Assembly: GCA_036480375.1 (NCBI GenBank)
Contig: JAZGGI010000039.1
Coordinates: forward strand, 1 to 36,629
From: Candidatus Zixiibacteriota bacterium
GTDB taxonomy: Bacteria; Zixibacteria; MSB-5A5; GN15; JAAZOE01
Direction of reading: 5' to 3'
DNA length: 36,629 nt
Below the pieces are notes generated by a model. That model saw only the letters and a list, made by a program, of their open reading frames with translations. It made no database searches and was not told the DNA's origin. The translations under genes and the position numbers were made by a program. The number at the start of each line of letters is the position of its first letter. Position 1 is the stretch's first letter. Shown here piece after piece: positions 1 through 9,972 of this stretch.

Positions 1-3000
1 ACACCGCATCGCCGACATTGACCGTTCCATCGCAATTAGCATCGCCCGATTCCAGAGGTTCCGGGGGCGGACCGCTCCTGAATATATGATTTATCAGATA
101 AACAGCATCCCCGACGTTGATCATACCGTCGCCGTTAGCATCACCGAGAACGAATTGATCCTCGTCGCCCGATAATGTCACCTCGCCGTAAGCGTTCTTC
201 AGAACATCATCGCCCGTAAATTTCCAACTGACCATGTACCCGAAATCACTCGTGTCGGCAATTATGCCGTAGGAATTTATAAATTCGGATGAGGACAGAT
301 CAATCTGAACAACATCGCCGATAAAGTCGGGATGCGATGATATTATTGTGGTCGAATAAGGAGTGACTGAGCCGTTGACCGTAATTTCGGCTTGATCCAC
401 ATCGGACGCCGTCATGCCTTCTCCAAAATCACCCAAATAAACTGCGATATAATCCGGAGCGCTCTCGGCATGAACCGTATCCGGTTCAATAACCGTCACT
501 CCCGAAGGCCCTCCGGACAATAGCTCCATTACCGCCGTTTGCAGTGCCAGAGCCGCCGAAGCCGGCTCCATAAACGACAGCGGAAACTCAAAGAAGATAT
601 ATTTGTAATCGTTACTTAAATTTCGCCAGGCGATAGGTTGCCCCTCATAATAAGAATCAAATCGCGAATCATAGGTATATATTACCTCGTATCCGCTGCC
701 GGTCAATTGAGCGTACGTCGGGCAGGGAATCCCGACGCAGTTCGGCCAGGGGGAGGAATGATGGACCGTCATCAGTGAATCCCATGCCAGTTCCGGATAG
801 CCATCGGCAACGGTATGAGCCCCGACCAGATCGGAATAAAATGTAGTGGCGTCAAACATCGTTAATAACTGTTTGCGGGTGTTTATATTAAATTTGGAGC
901 GATACGCGTAATCCGGTTCACCGGAGTAAAACGATATCGTATTTTCGCCACCATTAATATTGATATCGCCCCACCGTCCGAAGATTACCACATGGCCCCC
1001 GGTTGACAGGTAATCATCAATATTTTCCAGAACCCCGCCCGAATTATCCGGCCAGCCAAAATCATCCGTTCGAGCTGATTCACCGCCCAGAACAATCAAC
1101 TCATAATCAAGCAGGTCGTCAAGATCGATATTGTTGGGGTTGGCGCTATAAGCCGAATCCGAAATGTAATCGAAATTAAATCCCGCCAGGGCGTCTCGCA
1201 TAAACTGACCGGTTGCAGCGGCATCAATGATATAGGTTGAAATATAATTCGACCTGTTCACTACCAGCATTTTCCCCGGTTCCAGGGTTGCCGCCCGGCT
1301 GACAACCGGATCGATTCCGGCTAAATCCGAAATATTACCCTCGATATCGATGGCGACGACATGATAGGTGTGATACAGCGCGCCCAGTGAAAAATCATCA
1401 TCGAGATAGCTGCTTCCGGATATATGATCCGGCAGGATGACACCATCCCGGATTATGGCGTAATGACTGAAATCCAATTCACAATTAGCGGCGCTCCAGT
1501 TCAATTGAATTGAGCGATATCCGGGCCGGGCCGTAATTTGTTGTGGCGGCCGGGGCAGGAAATAGGGAGTTTGACTAACGGCATCGCCTACTAACGAGGA
1601 TTGCCCGGAATTATTCACAGCATAGACTGTAATTTCATACTCCTCGCCTTCGACCAAACCCGATAGCACATAACTTGATATATCACCGGAAACGTAAACA
1701 TATCCGTAATCCGAAATCGTTGTCGAATTATAATGTATCTTATACGAGCCGATTTCAGCAGGATCTCCGCCGACCCAATTAACCTGCAAAGACTGTCCAT
1801 CGCCCACATCAAGCACCGACGAAATCGAAACCGCAAAGGGAAGTTTATCAATACTGTAAGCGGTGGCAAGGACCAATTGGACTACGCGCGACATATATTC
1901 AAAATTCATGTAACTGGTACTGTCTCTAAAAGTATGAAAAACCGTGGAGAATTCATGTTCCGACGCCATGACAATATCGAACCCGGCCTGCATAAAGGGA
2001 AAATGGTCTGAGTTGGCGGCCCCATATTCAAAATATCCGGTGAGGTTGGTCAACGGCTGCCCCAGATCGCCCATCAATAAAGCGTATCCGTCATAATCAC
2101 CATGACCGATATCAACACCACCGTAATTTTGGTAATGGCCAATCATATCCATATTGAACATGCAAATTATGCTATCACCCGCAGCGGCAGCATCATAGGC
2201 ATAATCATAAGCCCCGAGAAGTCCCTCTTCCTCCGCATCAAACAGAGCAAAAATAATGGTCATCTCCGTCTCGAGATCATATAGTACCCGAGCGACCTCC
2301 AATACCGCAGCCGTTCCGGAACCGTTATCATCGGCCCCCGGCGAACCGGGTTCGGAGTCAAAATGAGCCCCTAAGACAATCTGACGATTAGGATAATTCG
2401 ATCCGGGTTTTACCGCCACAACATTGAAGCATTCACGGTAATTGCCATACACATATTCATAAAAACTGGGATATGTAACATCAGTATAGCCGAATTCAAG
2501 AAATTTATCTCTAATCCAATCCCGAGAGGCCCGATTCGAAGCCGTCCCGGCCGTTCTATCATAAGATTGAAGCTGGCTTACATACGAATCGCAGGAATCT
2601 TCTTCGACCAGACCAATAAGTGAGTCGAGTCCGATTTCCTGAAGTACAAATGATGGGTCATAAGTTCGGGGGAGTTTATAAAATATTTTCAGCCCCTTAT
2701 TATTAATCGGGTGCATATCCTTCCTGTCGTCGCGAGACAGAGACTTATAATTATCCACCAGCAGAATACGCAACCCTTCGTATTGATAAATAACCTGGAA
2801 TTTATCTGTCTTTGATTTATCCCGACTGTTGTCATAAGCCAGATCATCCTTATCAATTCCCGTAGCCAATAGCTGTGTCTCCAAACCGCTCTGCAGGAGC
2901 AAATTCGAGGATAAATTATCGGCTTGAATAATATATTCGTTTCCGATTCTGACCAGAGGTTCAATCCCGGTTGATATCAATAACTCAGCATCGTTCTGGC

Positions 3001-3092
3001 TTTCCAGCTTGACTTTATAAATTTCCTCGCAAATACCAATCGAGCTTAATCCTACAATTAGCACGGCGGCAATGATTAATGAGTTACGCATG
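1..3092 (-). CDS. Secreted M28-family zinc aminopeptidase with FN3 and dockerin-like repeats (partial, apparent frameshift)
   Basis: The gene runs off the left edge, so its C-terminus is missing. From the ATG at 3092 the protein begins MRNSLIIAAV, then one extra base near 3060 breaks the frame. Removing it continues as LIVGLSSIGICEE, giving a complete signal peptide, and that second frame stays open to base 1. Numbered with the repair, the M28 metallopeptidase signatures are GAHFDSEPGSPGADDNGSG (metal ligands His243 and the Asp pair near 254-255), FDAEEEG near 287 (catalytic and ligand Glu) and NSDHFP further on. Residues about 418-590 hold two fibronectin III-like domains, followed by a long region I do not recognise. 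The last visible part has two dockerin-like Asp-rich repeats (bases 1-170). It is likely an extracellular or surface peptidase. No other start in the open frame gives as good a signal peptide; TTG at 3073 is the alternative. Confidence 0.85.
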
Positions 3093-3251
3093 TTTGGCTC
3101 CCTAAGATATGAAGTAACAACGATGAAGTATCCAATCCTCCCAATATACTCCATTTTTATAGCATGTAAATAGCTAAAATGTTGCTTTGCTTTTTTCGGC
3201 ACTTTTTCTTTAATTCCTTAAACCTAAAAAATAAATAAATTGGGCTAAAAT
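3093..3251. promoter_or_regulatory. Divergent intergenic region between peptidase and acylase genes
   Basis: This 159-base AT-rich spacer lies between two divergently transcribed genes and must hold both promoters. I could not pick convincing -35/-10 pairs, and neither start has a strong Shine-Dalgarno sequence. Confidence 0.35.
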
Positions 3252-5675
3252 ATGAAGAAATTCGGCTGGATAGCGGGCGTTTTCGTAGTCTTGATAATCT
3301 CGATTTGCGGAGGCATGTACATCTTCCTGAAATCAACCCTGCCCGAATATAATGGGAGCATAATTATAGATAGAATTGAGGATAAAATTGAGATCATCCG
3401 CGATTCTTATGGTATGGCTCATATATATGCCGAAAATGACAATGACGCCGCCTTTGCCCTGGGTTATTGCACCGCCCAGGATAGGCTGTTTCAAATAGAA
3501 ATGATCAGACGAGCGGTCAAGGGAAGACTATCTGAACTTATTGGCCCCGAAACAGTTGATGTGGATAGGCTTTTTCGCCTGATTACCTCGGGAAAATCAA
3601 TTGAAGAGAGATTTAATCTTTTGCCGGTCGAAGTTAAAGAAATGATGACAGCCTATGCCGCCGGCGTTAATCAATATATCAATAACCCCGACGCCAATTT
3701 CCCGATTGAGTTTTCTCTGATTGGGTTTCAGCCCGAGCCCTGGGAGCCGGCCGATGAATTATGCGTCATTTATTACATGGCCTGGACGCTGAATTTCTCT
3801 TTTGACACCGAATTGACTTATGAAGCGGTCCGCGCTAAAATTGGCCGGGAATTGGCGGATGAAATATTTATTGATTATCCCAAAGACGCTCCGACCATCA
3901 TACCGGGTCAATTCAATTTAAATAGCGCAAACCGGTTTTTGAAAACGGTCCGAGCCGCTCGAGACCTGACCGGTATGCCGTTTCGCGGAGGGAGCAATAG
4001 CTGGGTCATATCTGGGGAAAAATCTAAAACGGGGATGCCGATTCTGGCCAATGATATGCATCTCGGCTTCGGAGCTCCCGGCATCTGGTATGAAGCCCAT
4101 CTGAACACGCCAAATCTAAATGTTTCCGGCGTCTGCCTGCCCGGGGTGCCGTTTATAATCGCCGGAGCCAATGACAATGTCGCCTGGGGTTTTACCAATG
4201 TCATGGCCGACGACGCCGACTATTATCTTGAAAAAATAAATCCCGCTAATGGCAACCAGTACGAATACGACGGCCAATGGATGGATATATCAGGACGTGA
4301 AGATACTATTTTCGTCGCTAATGATACTCCCATCGTGATAAATATTCGGCATACCCGCCACGGTGTAATAATCGATGATATCATCGAGGATACTTTTTGG
4401 AAACACGCCGATACTTCTTATTCAATCGCGATGCGCTGGACTTTAAATGATTTTAATGATGAACCAACCGCCTTTTATTATCTCAATCGTGCGGCCAATA
4501 CTGATGAAATTGAGACTGCTGTCGCGCTCTACAAATGCCCGGGGCAGAATTGGGTTTATGCCGACAAAGATGGAAATATCGGGTACTGGGCAGCGGTCGG
4601 AATTCCCAATAGAGACGGATTTGACGGCTCCCGTATTCTGCCCGGTTGGGACAGTCAAAATGAATGGGCCGGATACGTTGAGACCGAAGACCAGCCCCAT
4701 ATCAACAATCCTGAAAACGGCTGGATCGCGACGGCCAATAACAAAACTATCGGCGATGATTACGCGCATTATATATCACAATCATTCGCGCCGCCCGACA
4801 GGTATATCCGCATCCAATATCTTTTGAATAGTAAGGACAAGCTCAGCATTGATGATATTAAAGAAATTCACGCCGATAATTATATGATCGCCGCCGAAAA
4901 ATGGACCCCTCGGATAATCTCCGCGTTAGATAGCGGGTCGCTTAATGAACTTGAAAGCGATGCCCTCAATATTTTGCAGGACTGGAATTATCACGCCGAC
5001 AAAAACAGCTCGGGTTCCTCCGTGTTTCACGCCATCATGCAAATTATCATTGAAAATATTTTCCGCGAGAGAATGGGCGATGATTTATACTTTTACTATC
5101 TGTCGCATAACAATTTTGGCGTACACAAAGCCTTGCATTCTCTTCTCGAAAAAGATTCTTCAGAATGGTTTGACAATCCCGGCACGGCGATAGTAGAAAA
5201 CCGGGATGATGTATATCGTAAAAGTTTTTCTCAGGGTGTCGAATTTTTGAAAAATAATCTCGGCGATGATGCCGAACAGTGGCAATGGAGCCGTCTCCAT
5301 TCCCTGACGTTTTATAATTCGGTCGGACGTAATATCCCAATACTGAAAAACTGGATGTATATCGGGCCATTCCCGGTCGGCGGAAGTTCTCACACCGTTA
5401 ATCCTACTCTTTACAGCCTGGTAAATCCCTGGGAACCTTTGGCGGGAGCGTCTCATCGTCATATTTTTGATTTGGGGAATATGAAAAACTCTCTGCGAGT
5501 CATTCCCGGCGGAATTTCAGGGAATTTTATGAGCCCTCATTATGATGATCAGGTTAATTTGTGGCTCAACGTTGAATATCGACAATTTCAAATTGATTGG
5601 GAAGATATCACTGCCGACGCCGCCTACAAACTTACTCTTATACGCCAATCCGATATTGACAGTGCCATTAATTGA
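3252..5675 (+). CDS. Penicillin acylase family Ntn hydrolase
   Basis: This 807-residue protein belongs to the penicillin acylase (peptidase S45) family, which hydrolyses amide bonds of acylated substrates such as beta-lactams or N-acyl homoserine lactones. The natural substrate cannot be read from sequence. An N-terminal hydrophobic stretch (residues 7-27) is a signal peptide or anchor, placing the enzyme in the periplasm or on the membrane. The motif GGSNSW carries the expected autocatalytic nucleophile at Ser248, so the precursor should split into an alpha chain (up to 247) and a beta chain starting SNSW. A spacer-like segment rich in Asp and Gly precedes it less clearly than in the classic penicillin G acylases. 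The length fits the family. It may be co-transcribed with the polyferredoxin 49 bases downstream, though no functional link is evident. Confidence 0.93.
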   Translation: MKKFGWIAGVFVVLIISICGGMYIFLKSTLPEYNGSIIIDRIEDKIEIIRDSYGMAHIYAENDNDAAFALGYCTAQDRLFQIEMIRRAVKGRLSELIGPETVDVDRLFRLITSGKSIEERFNLLPVEVKEMMTAYAAGVNQYINNPDANFPIEFSLIGFQPEPWEPADELCVIYYMAWTLNFSFDTELTYEAVRAKIGRELADEIFIDYPKDAPTIIPGQFNLNSANRFLKTVRAARDLTGMPFRGGSNSWVISGEKSKTGMPILANDMHLGFGAPGIWYEAHLNTPNLNVSGVCLPGVPFIIAGANDNVAWGFTNVMADDADYYLEKINPANGNQYEYDGQWMDISGREDTIFVANDTPIVINIRHTRHGVIIDDIIEDTFWKHADTSYSIAMRWTLNDFNDEPTAFYYLNRAANTDEIETAVALYKCPGQNWVYADKDGNIGYWAAVGIPNRDGFDGSRILPGWDSQNEWAGYVETEDQPHINNPENGWIATANNKTIGDDYAHYISQSFAPPDRYIRIQYLLNSKDKLSIDDIKEIHADNYMIAAEKWTPRIISALDSGSLNELESDALNILQDWNYHADKNSSGSSVFHAIMQIIIENIFRERMGDDLYFYYLSHNNFGVHKALHSLLEKDSSEWFDNPGTAIVENRDDVYRKSFSQGVEFLKNNLGDDAEQWQWSRLHSLTFYNSVGRNIPILKNWMYIGPFPVGGSSHTVNPTLYSLVNPWEPLAGASHRHIFDLGNMKNSLRVIPGGISGNFMSPHYDDQVNLWLNVEYRQFQIDWEDITADAAYKLTLIRQSDIDSAIN

Positions 5676-5724
5676 CATTGGAAAGCGTTTTATTATATTT
5701 GACAATCAAAAAAGGATATAAAAG

Positions 5725-6795
5725 ATGAACCAGAGATATTTTCTGACAGGCCTTTTTATAATTTTTGCTTTCTGTCTAAGCGCGACAATTTACGGTCAGG
5801 GACAGAGCGATAATACCCAAACCGTATCCGATACTTCCGCCGCATTGGAAGAAGGAAATGAATCCAACGCCGAAATAGATTCAGCCGCAGTCGCGGCTCA
5901 ATCTGAACCGCCGCCCTCACCCCCAACATTTTGGGATTTTATGACCTCCGGAAAATATATCGCCTTTATGATACTGATGGCGGTCGGCTTGATAATTCTA
6001 TTTACCAAATGGATTAATTACTGGATACGCCTCGGCGCGTTAGCCGTGATTTTTGTACTATTCGGACTCGATTATTTCTTTCCTCTCCACCCCAGCCCGA
6101 TGTGCGGCGTAACAAAACTGTTTATGTTCAAAATCACGATGGGCGAATATTTCCCGGCTTTTTTGGCGATGTTCGCGGCAATCATGATTCCCAGCTTAAT
6201 CGGGAGAAAATTATTCTGTGGATGGGTCTGCCCTCTGGGAGCGTTTCAGGAACTTATCAATAAAATTCCGCATAAGCTAAAATGGAAGAATTTCAATTTC
6301 ACGGCTTTCAATACTGTTCGCATTTCTCTATTGGTTATGTTTTTCCTGACCTTCTTTTATGTCCGCGATCTTATTATCGCCCTGGGGCAGAGGATCGAGC
6401 TCAATCCGTTCATCGGCGTCTGGCCCGCATATTCAGCATTTAGTATCTATGATCCGATAAACTTTTTTGAACTTTTGCACTGGTCGGTCGATACGACTTT
6501 CGTCGTCCTGATGACCATTCTAGTCATATCTTCTTTTATCATCTATCGCCCGTTTTGTTATCTGATATGCCCCATCGGAGCCTTGACCTGGTTTTTGGAA
6601 AAAATATCATTGGGCAAAATCAAAATTGATTACACCGCCTGCAATGAATGCGGTAGCTGTGAAGAAGAAAGCCCCTGCCCGACGATCAAACCGATGCTGG
6701 AAAATAAAAGCAGAGCTCTGCCTGACTGCACTTCCTGCGGAGAATGTATTAAGACCTGTCCGGAAGACGCGATTCAGTTTAAGTTTTTGAAATAA
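5725..6795 (+). CDS. Membrane polyferredoxin, NapH/CcoG-like 4Fe-4S binding protein
   Basis: The 356-residue protein has a signal peptide (1-24) and an acidic, Pro-rich periplasmic linker to about 68. About five membrane segments follow, near 78-96, 101-120, 143-159, 199-218 and 258-275. Two NapH-type motifs, CGWVCP (165-170) and CYLICP (278-283), lie at membrane edges. The C-terminal tail carries two ferredoxin cluster motifs: Cys306/309/312/318 and Cys335/338/341/345. The first has five residues instead of the usual three before its last Cys. The architecture is that of electron-transfer proteins passing electrons between quinol or cytoplasmic donors and periplasmic partners. A purine-rich AAAAGGA precedes the ATG. 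It converges on the receiver gene with only 16 bases between. The redox partner is unknown. Confidence 0.85.
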   Translation: MNQRYFLTGLFIIFAFCLSATIYGQGQSDNTQTVSDTSAALEEGNESNAEIDSAAVAAQSEPPPSPPTFWDFMTSGKYIAFMILMAVGLIILFTKWINYWIRLGALAVIFVLFGLDYFFPLHPSPMCGVTKLFMFKITMGEYFPAFLAMFAAIMIPSLIGRKLFCGWVCPLGAFQELINKIPHKLKWKNFNFTAFNTVRISLLVMFFLTFFYVRDLIIALGQRIELNPFIGVWPAYSAFSIYDPINFFELLHWSVDTTFVVLMTILVISSFIIYRPFCYLICPIGALTWFLEKISLGKIKIDYTACNECGSCEEESPCPTIKPMLENKSRALPDCTSCGECIKTCPEDAIQFKFLK

Positions 6796-6811
6796 ATATG
6801 AGGAAAGTAAA

Positions 6812-7237
6812 TCAATTATCGATAAACTGTGCCAGCAATTTATCTTCATAGCGCTTCATAGCTCTCTTGACGGCGCTTAAGAGCCTCTCTTTTTCTACCG
6901 GCTTTGAAATAAAATCGCATGCCCCGTACTTAAACGCTTCCAGTGTATATTCAAGCGAGGCAAAGGCGGTCAGTATAATTACTTCTTCCTCACGCTGTTC
7001 ATCATATATTTTCTTGAGAATATCCATACCCGAAAATCCCGGCATTTCAATCTCGGTAATTATGATGCTAAACGCTTCGCGCGATAATATTTCAGGCACT
7101 TCGAGGGCGTTATGAGTCGTCTTAATCCGATATGAACTCCCCTCTTCAATAACCTGCTCCAATAACCGCAGCATATGCACCTCGGAGTCTATCGCCAAAA
7201 TTTTCCGCTTCATATCTATTTTCATATTATTAGCCAT
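6812..7237 (-). CDS. CheY-like receiver protein with Glu at the phosphoacceptor site
   Basis: This is a 141-residue single receiver domain with no output domain. I use the ATG at 7237 (MANNMKID) rather than the in-frame TTG at 7243, because a GAGG lies about 10 bases upstream. Conserved receiver parts are present: ILAID near the N-terminus, MPGFSGMDIL, ILTAFAS with the switch Thr, and the SKPVEKERLL Lys-Pro. However, the residue that should be the phospho-accepting Asp is Glu62 (IIITEIEMPG), and the N-terminal acidic pair is reduced to ID-SE. Such substitutions usually give a receiver that cannot be phosphorylated normally or is held in an active-like state. It follows the PEP-synthase-like gene by 37 bases on the same strand and is probably co-transcribed with it. 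No histidine kinase is visible. Confidence 0.88.
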   Translation of the reverse strand: MANNMKIDMKRKILAIDSEVHMLRLLEQVIEEGSSYRIKTTHNALEVPEILSREAFSIIITEIEMPGFSGMDILKKIYDEQREEEVIILTAFASLEYTLEAFKYGACDFISKPVEKERLLSAVKRAMKRYEDKLLAQFIDN

Positions 7238-7274
7238 GCCCAAAAAACCTCGCCTGACTATAATAACTCAAAAA

Positions 7275-9797
7275 TTATTCCAATCCCAGCTTTTTTATAA
7301 AATCCTGAGTGTACCATTCCGCGACGGCATCATTGGAAAGCGCCATATCAAGCTGTTTGGTTTTCATCGTCAGGCGCCCCAACAAAAACAATTTTTCATC
7401 AATTACCTGTTTATCCTGATACGATATCCCGGCGTTTAGAAAATCGCCTTTCCTCTGCTGAGTAAATCCCATATGGGATAATATATCTTTTAGCAATTTT
7501 ATTCTCCGAATTCTCCGATCCAGGGTCGCGCCCCCATCCTTGTATTGCATATGAATATAATTATTACCCGTTTCATCCGTACGCATTACCTCCACCGTTG
7601 TAAAATGATAGCCCAGGCGCAGGCTCAGCATCATATACTCACGCCCCAGAACAGTGAAACTGTACTCAGAATAATCTTTGTTCGTCTTGAGTGTCAAATC
7701 GGTTCCAAGGCCTTTGGTGAAAACCGGTAGAGGCGGCTTGACCGGCCAACCTTCTTCCTTTATTCCCGCCCAGAAATTTTTCATTGGAGTCGCGTTAATA
7801 TCTTCTTCGGTAACATATCTTTCTTTAACGTCGCTCAAAAGCTCACGTTCGAGATAGATTACGCTCATATCGACCGGTAAATCGCTTTTGAGTTTATACC
7901 CCAGAGATTCTTTACTCTCCATTTCCTGAGCACGGCGAAACATCTCCTCCATCGCCTTTTGATGCGCGAAACGTGTAATATCATGGAAGGACATGCAATT
8001 TTCCGGAAGAAAATCCTCATCGGCCGGGTGCAAAAGCCTCAGGGGAGTCACCAGGTCAAGAACCTTATCAAGCACCCGATGAATTCCGGAATCCTCAAAC
8101 AAATCGTATTCCGGCTGCCGGGCTTTAACAATATCCTCATGTTTGCCCGCATATATGGCTTTTTCCGTGGCGTCAACGGTAACGATGTGCCCCGATTTTA
8201 GATTTTTATATTCAGGCACTCCGGCCAGGGTAGGAACGTGATACTCACGGGCAATCGTTGCCATGTGACTCGCCAATCCCCCGATACGGGATACGATGGC
8301 GCTGACTTTGCTCATGACGGTAATCAGACCGGGAAACGGATGATGGGTGACCAAAACGGCGCCCTCGGGAATATCGGGCAAATCACTGAACGTCGATACA
8401 TGATAGACCGGGCCGCTCCCCGCTCCCGGACAAACCGTCGTTCGGCCGGTCAGTATCTTTTTCTTGCGGGTTGTATCCAATTGTACCGCCTCTGATTTCA
8501 ATCGGATAATTTGCAGAGGACGCGACTGGAGCAAAAACAATTTATCATTTTTATCTATTACCCATTCAATATCCTGCGGCATGCGATAATGCTTTTCAAG
8601 CTTCAACGCGTATTCTCGGAGTTCTTGCAAATGCGGTTCAGCTATAGAAAACTTCCTTTGTTCTTCTTCAGGAATGTCTTCTTTTAAGGTTCCGCCTTCA
8701 GGGAGATTCACAAGACGCGCCGGCTTTTTGGCGATTCGGGAATACAAAATCCGACCCGTGTCGCGCGATAACCGAAATTCATCGGGCGTCAGGCGGCCGT
8801 TGACGAGATATTTGCCCAGTCCGAATATGGAATTGACGATTATGGAATCATCCCTCGGATCAATCGGGTCGCGAGAATAAACCACTCCGCTGGCTTTGGC
8901 GTCAATCATGCTGACGCACCCGACGCTCATCGCCAATTCAGCTTCCGAAAGAGAATGACTCAAAAAATAATAAATTGCCTGTGGCGTGAATTTGCTGGCC
9001 AGAATCTCACGGTATCTGTTGATTAACTCTTCTTCCCGAACATTTAGATAGGACGCGTATTGCCCCGCGAAACTGAATAGAGTGTCCTCACCTATGGCGC
9101 TCGACCGCATCGATATCATCCCGTGCGACGTGCGCATGATAAGTTCCCGGTAACTCTGTAAAATACTGCTCACCAAATCGAGCGGCACCGGACTGGCGTT
9201 AATCATTTCCCTGATCTCACCGCCTATACGAACCAGATCATCATAACTCTTGATATCGAGAGAATCTATGCGGCGGCTAATACGAACCTGGAGGTCGTTG
9301 GCATCAACGAAATGTTTATAGGCTCGAGCGGTAATCGCGAAACCTTCCGGAACCGGCATATTCAATCTCGCCTTCATTTCGCCCAACTGCGCGTTCTTGC
9401 TTCCGACACTGTAAGCTCGATTACGATTCAGGCGGTCAAACGAAACCGTCAGAGAGTCTTTCTTAATAGGTTGCTGCCCAGGAAGAACCGTTCCCAATAC
9501 AGCATCGATTTCATTGAACCGTACGCGGAGCGCTTCATATTCCGGTCCCCCCAACGCCACCATTTTATTAATTATCAGGGTAATCCCCCCGCGTATTTCA
9601 GTCAGGCATTCTCGAATATAATGGATATCAAACAGATATTCGCCCTGAGATTTTTCCCCCATGTCACCCATGATTCCCAGAATATGGTTATTCTGTTCCA
9701 GCAACTGGAGGAAAAGAGCGAAATTTTTCTGAATCGTTCTTAAATCAGAATTTGAATTTCCGCCGTTTCCCAGTCTTTGATTTTCCGTCTTATCCAT
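7275..9797 (-). CDS. PEP synthase-like protein (PPDK ATP-binding plus phosphohistidine domains, no PEP barrel)
   Basis: The 840-residue protein starts with about 115 helical residues of unknown type. A pyruvate phosphate dikinase N-terminal ATP-grasp region follows: SVGSKNAQLGEM near 130, SSAIGEDTLFSFAGQ, and DIEWVIDKNDKLFLLQSRP. Next is the swivelling phosphohistidine domain with GGLASHMATIARE, where His511 is the expected phosphocarrier. True PEP synthases end in a TIM barrel that binds PEP or pyruvate. Here residues about 545-840 show none of its motifs and look like an unrelated domain. The protein probably uses ATP to phosphorylate His511 and passes the phosphate, or uses it for self-regulation, on an unknown acceptor. 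The adjacent receiver-like protein is a natural partner candidate. The start is an ATG with no clear Shine-Dalgarno sequence. Confidence 0.85.
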   Translation of the reverse strand: MDKTENQRLGNGGNSNSDLRTIQKNFALFLQLLEQNNHILGIMGDMGEKSQGEYLFDIHYIRECLTEIRGGITLIINKMVALGGPEYEALRVRFNEIDAVLGTVLPGQQPIKKDSLTVSFDRLNRNRAYSVGSKNAQLGEMKARLNMPVPEGFAITARAYKHFVDANDLQVRISRRIDSLDIKSYDDLVRIGGEIREMINASPVPLDLVSSILQSYRELIMRTSHGMISMRSSAIGEDTLFSFAGQYASYLNVREEELINRYREILASKFTPQAIYYFLSHSLSEAELAMSVGCVSMIDAKASGVVYSRDPIDPRDDSIIVNSIFGLGKYLVNGRLTPDEFRLSRDTGRILYSRIAKKPARLVNLPEGGTLKEDIPEEEQRKFSIAEPHLQELREYALKLEKHYRMPQDIEWVIDKNDKLFLLQSRPLQIIRLKSEAVQLDTTRKKKILTGRTTVCPGAGSGPVYHVSTFSDLPDIPEGAVLVTHHPFPGLITVMSKVSAIVSRIGGLASHMATIAREYHVPTLAGVPEYKNLKSGHIVTVDATEKAIYAGKHEDIVKARQPEYDLFEDSGIHRVLDKVLDLVTPLRLLHPADEDFLPENCMSFHDITRFAHQKAMEEMFRRAQEMESKESLGYKLKSDLPVDMSVIYLERELLSDVKERYVTEEDINATPMKNFWAGIKEEGWPVKPPLPVFTKGLGTDLTLKTNKDYSEYSFTVLGREYMMLSLRLGYHFTTVEVMRTDETGNNYIHMQYKDGGATLDRRIRRIKLLKDILSHMGFTQQRKGDFLNAGISYQDKQVIDEKLFLLGRLTMKTKQLDMALSNDAVAEWYTQDFIKKLGLE

Positions 9798-9972
9798 TTG
9801 GCCGCATTGAATTATTATAGTTATTCAATATATCGCCGTATCATCCCGACTTCGTTAATAAAAACATAGCCTACTACTGATTCAAAATCAAGACTCTGAC
9901 GGGATAGATTATAAATTGCATAGACTGAGACAATGTATTAATTTGTATAATTACAACTCCGCGGAAGGATGG
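9798..9972. promoter_or_regulatory. Divergent intergenic region
   Basis: This 175-base AT-rich spacer separates the minus-strand PEP-synthase-like gene from the plus-strand DUF362 gene and should hold both promoters. No palindrome or confident promoter pair was found. Confidence 0.3.

Noticed and set aside
9916-9972. Upstream extension of the Tat DUF362 gene
   Set aside because: It would bury the twin-arginine signal 22 residues in, and it lacks a ribosome site; GGAAGG supports ATG 9973.
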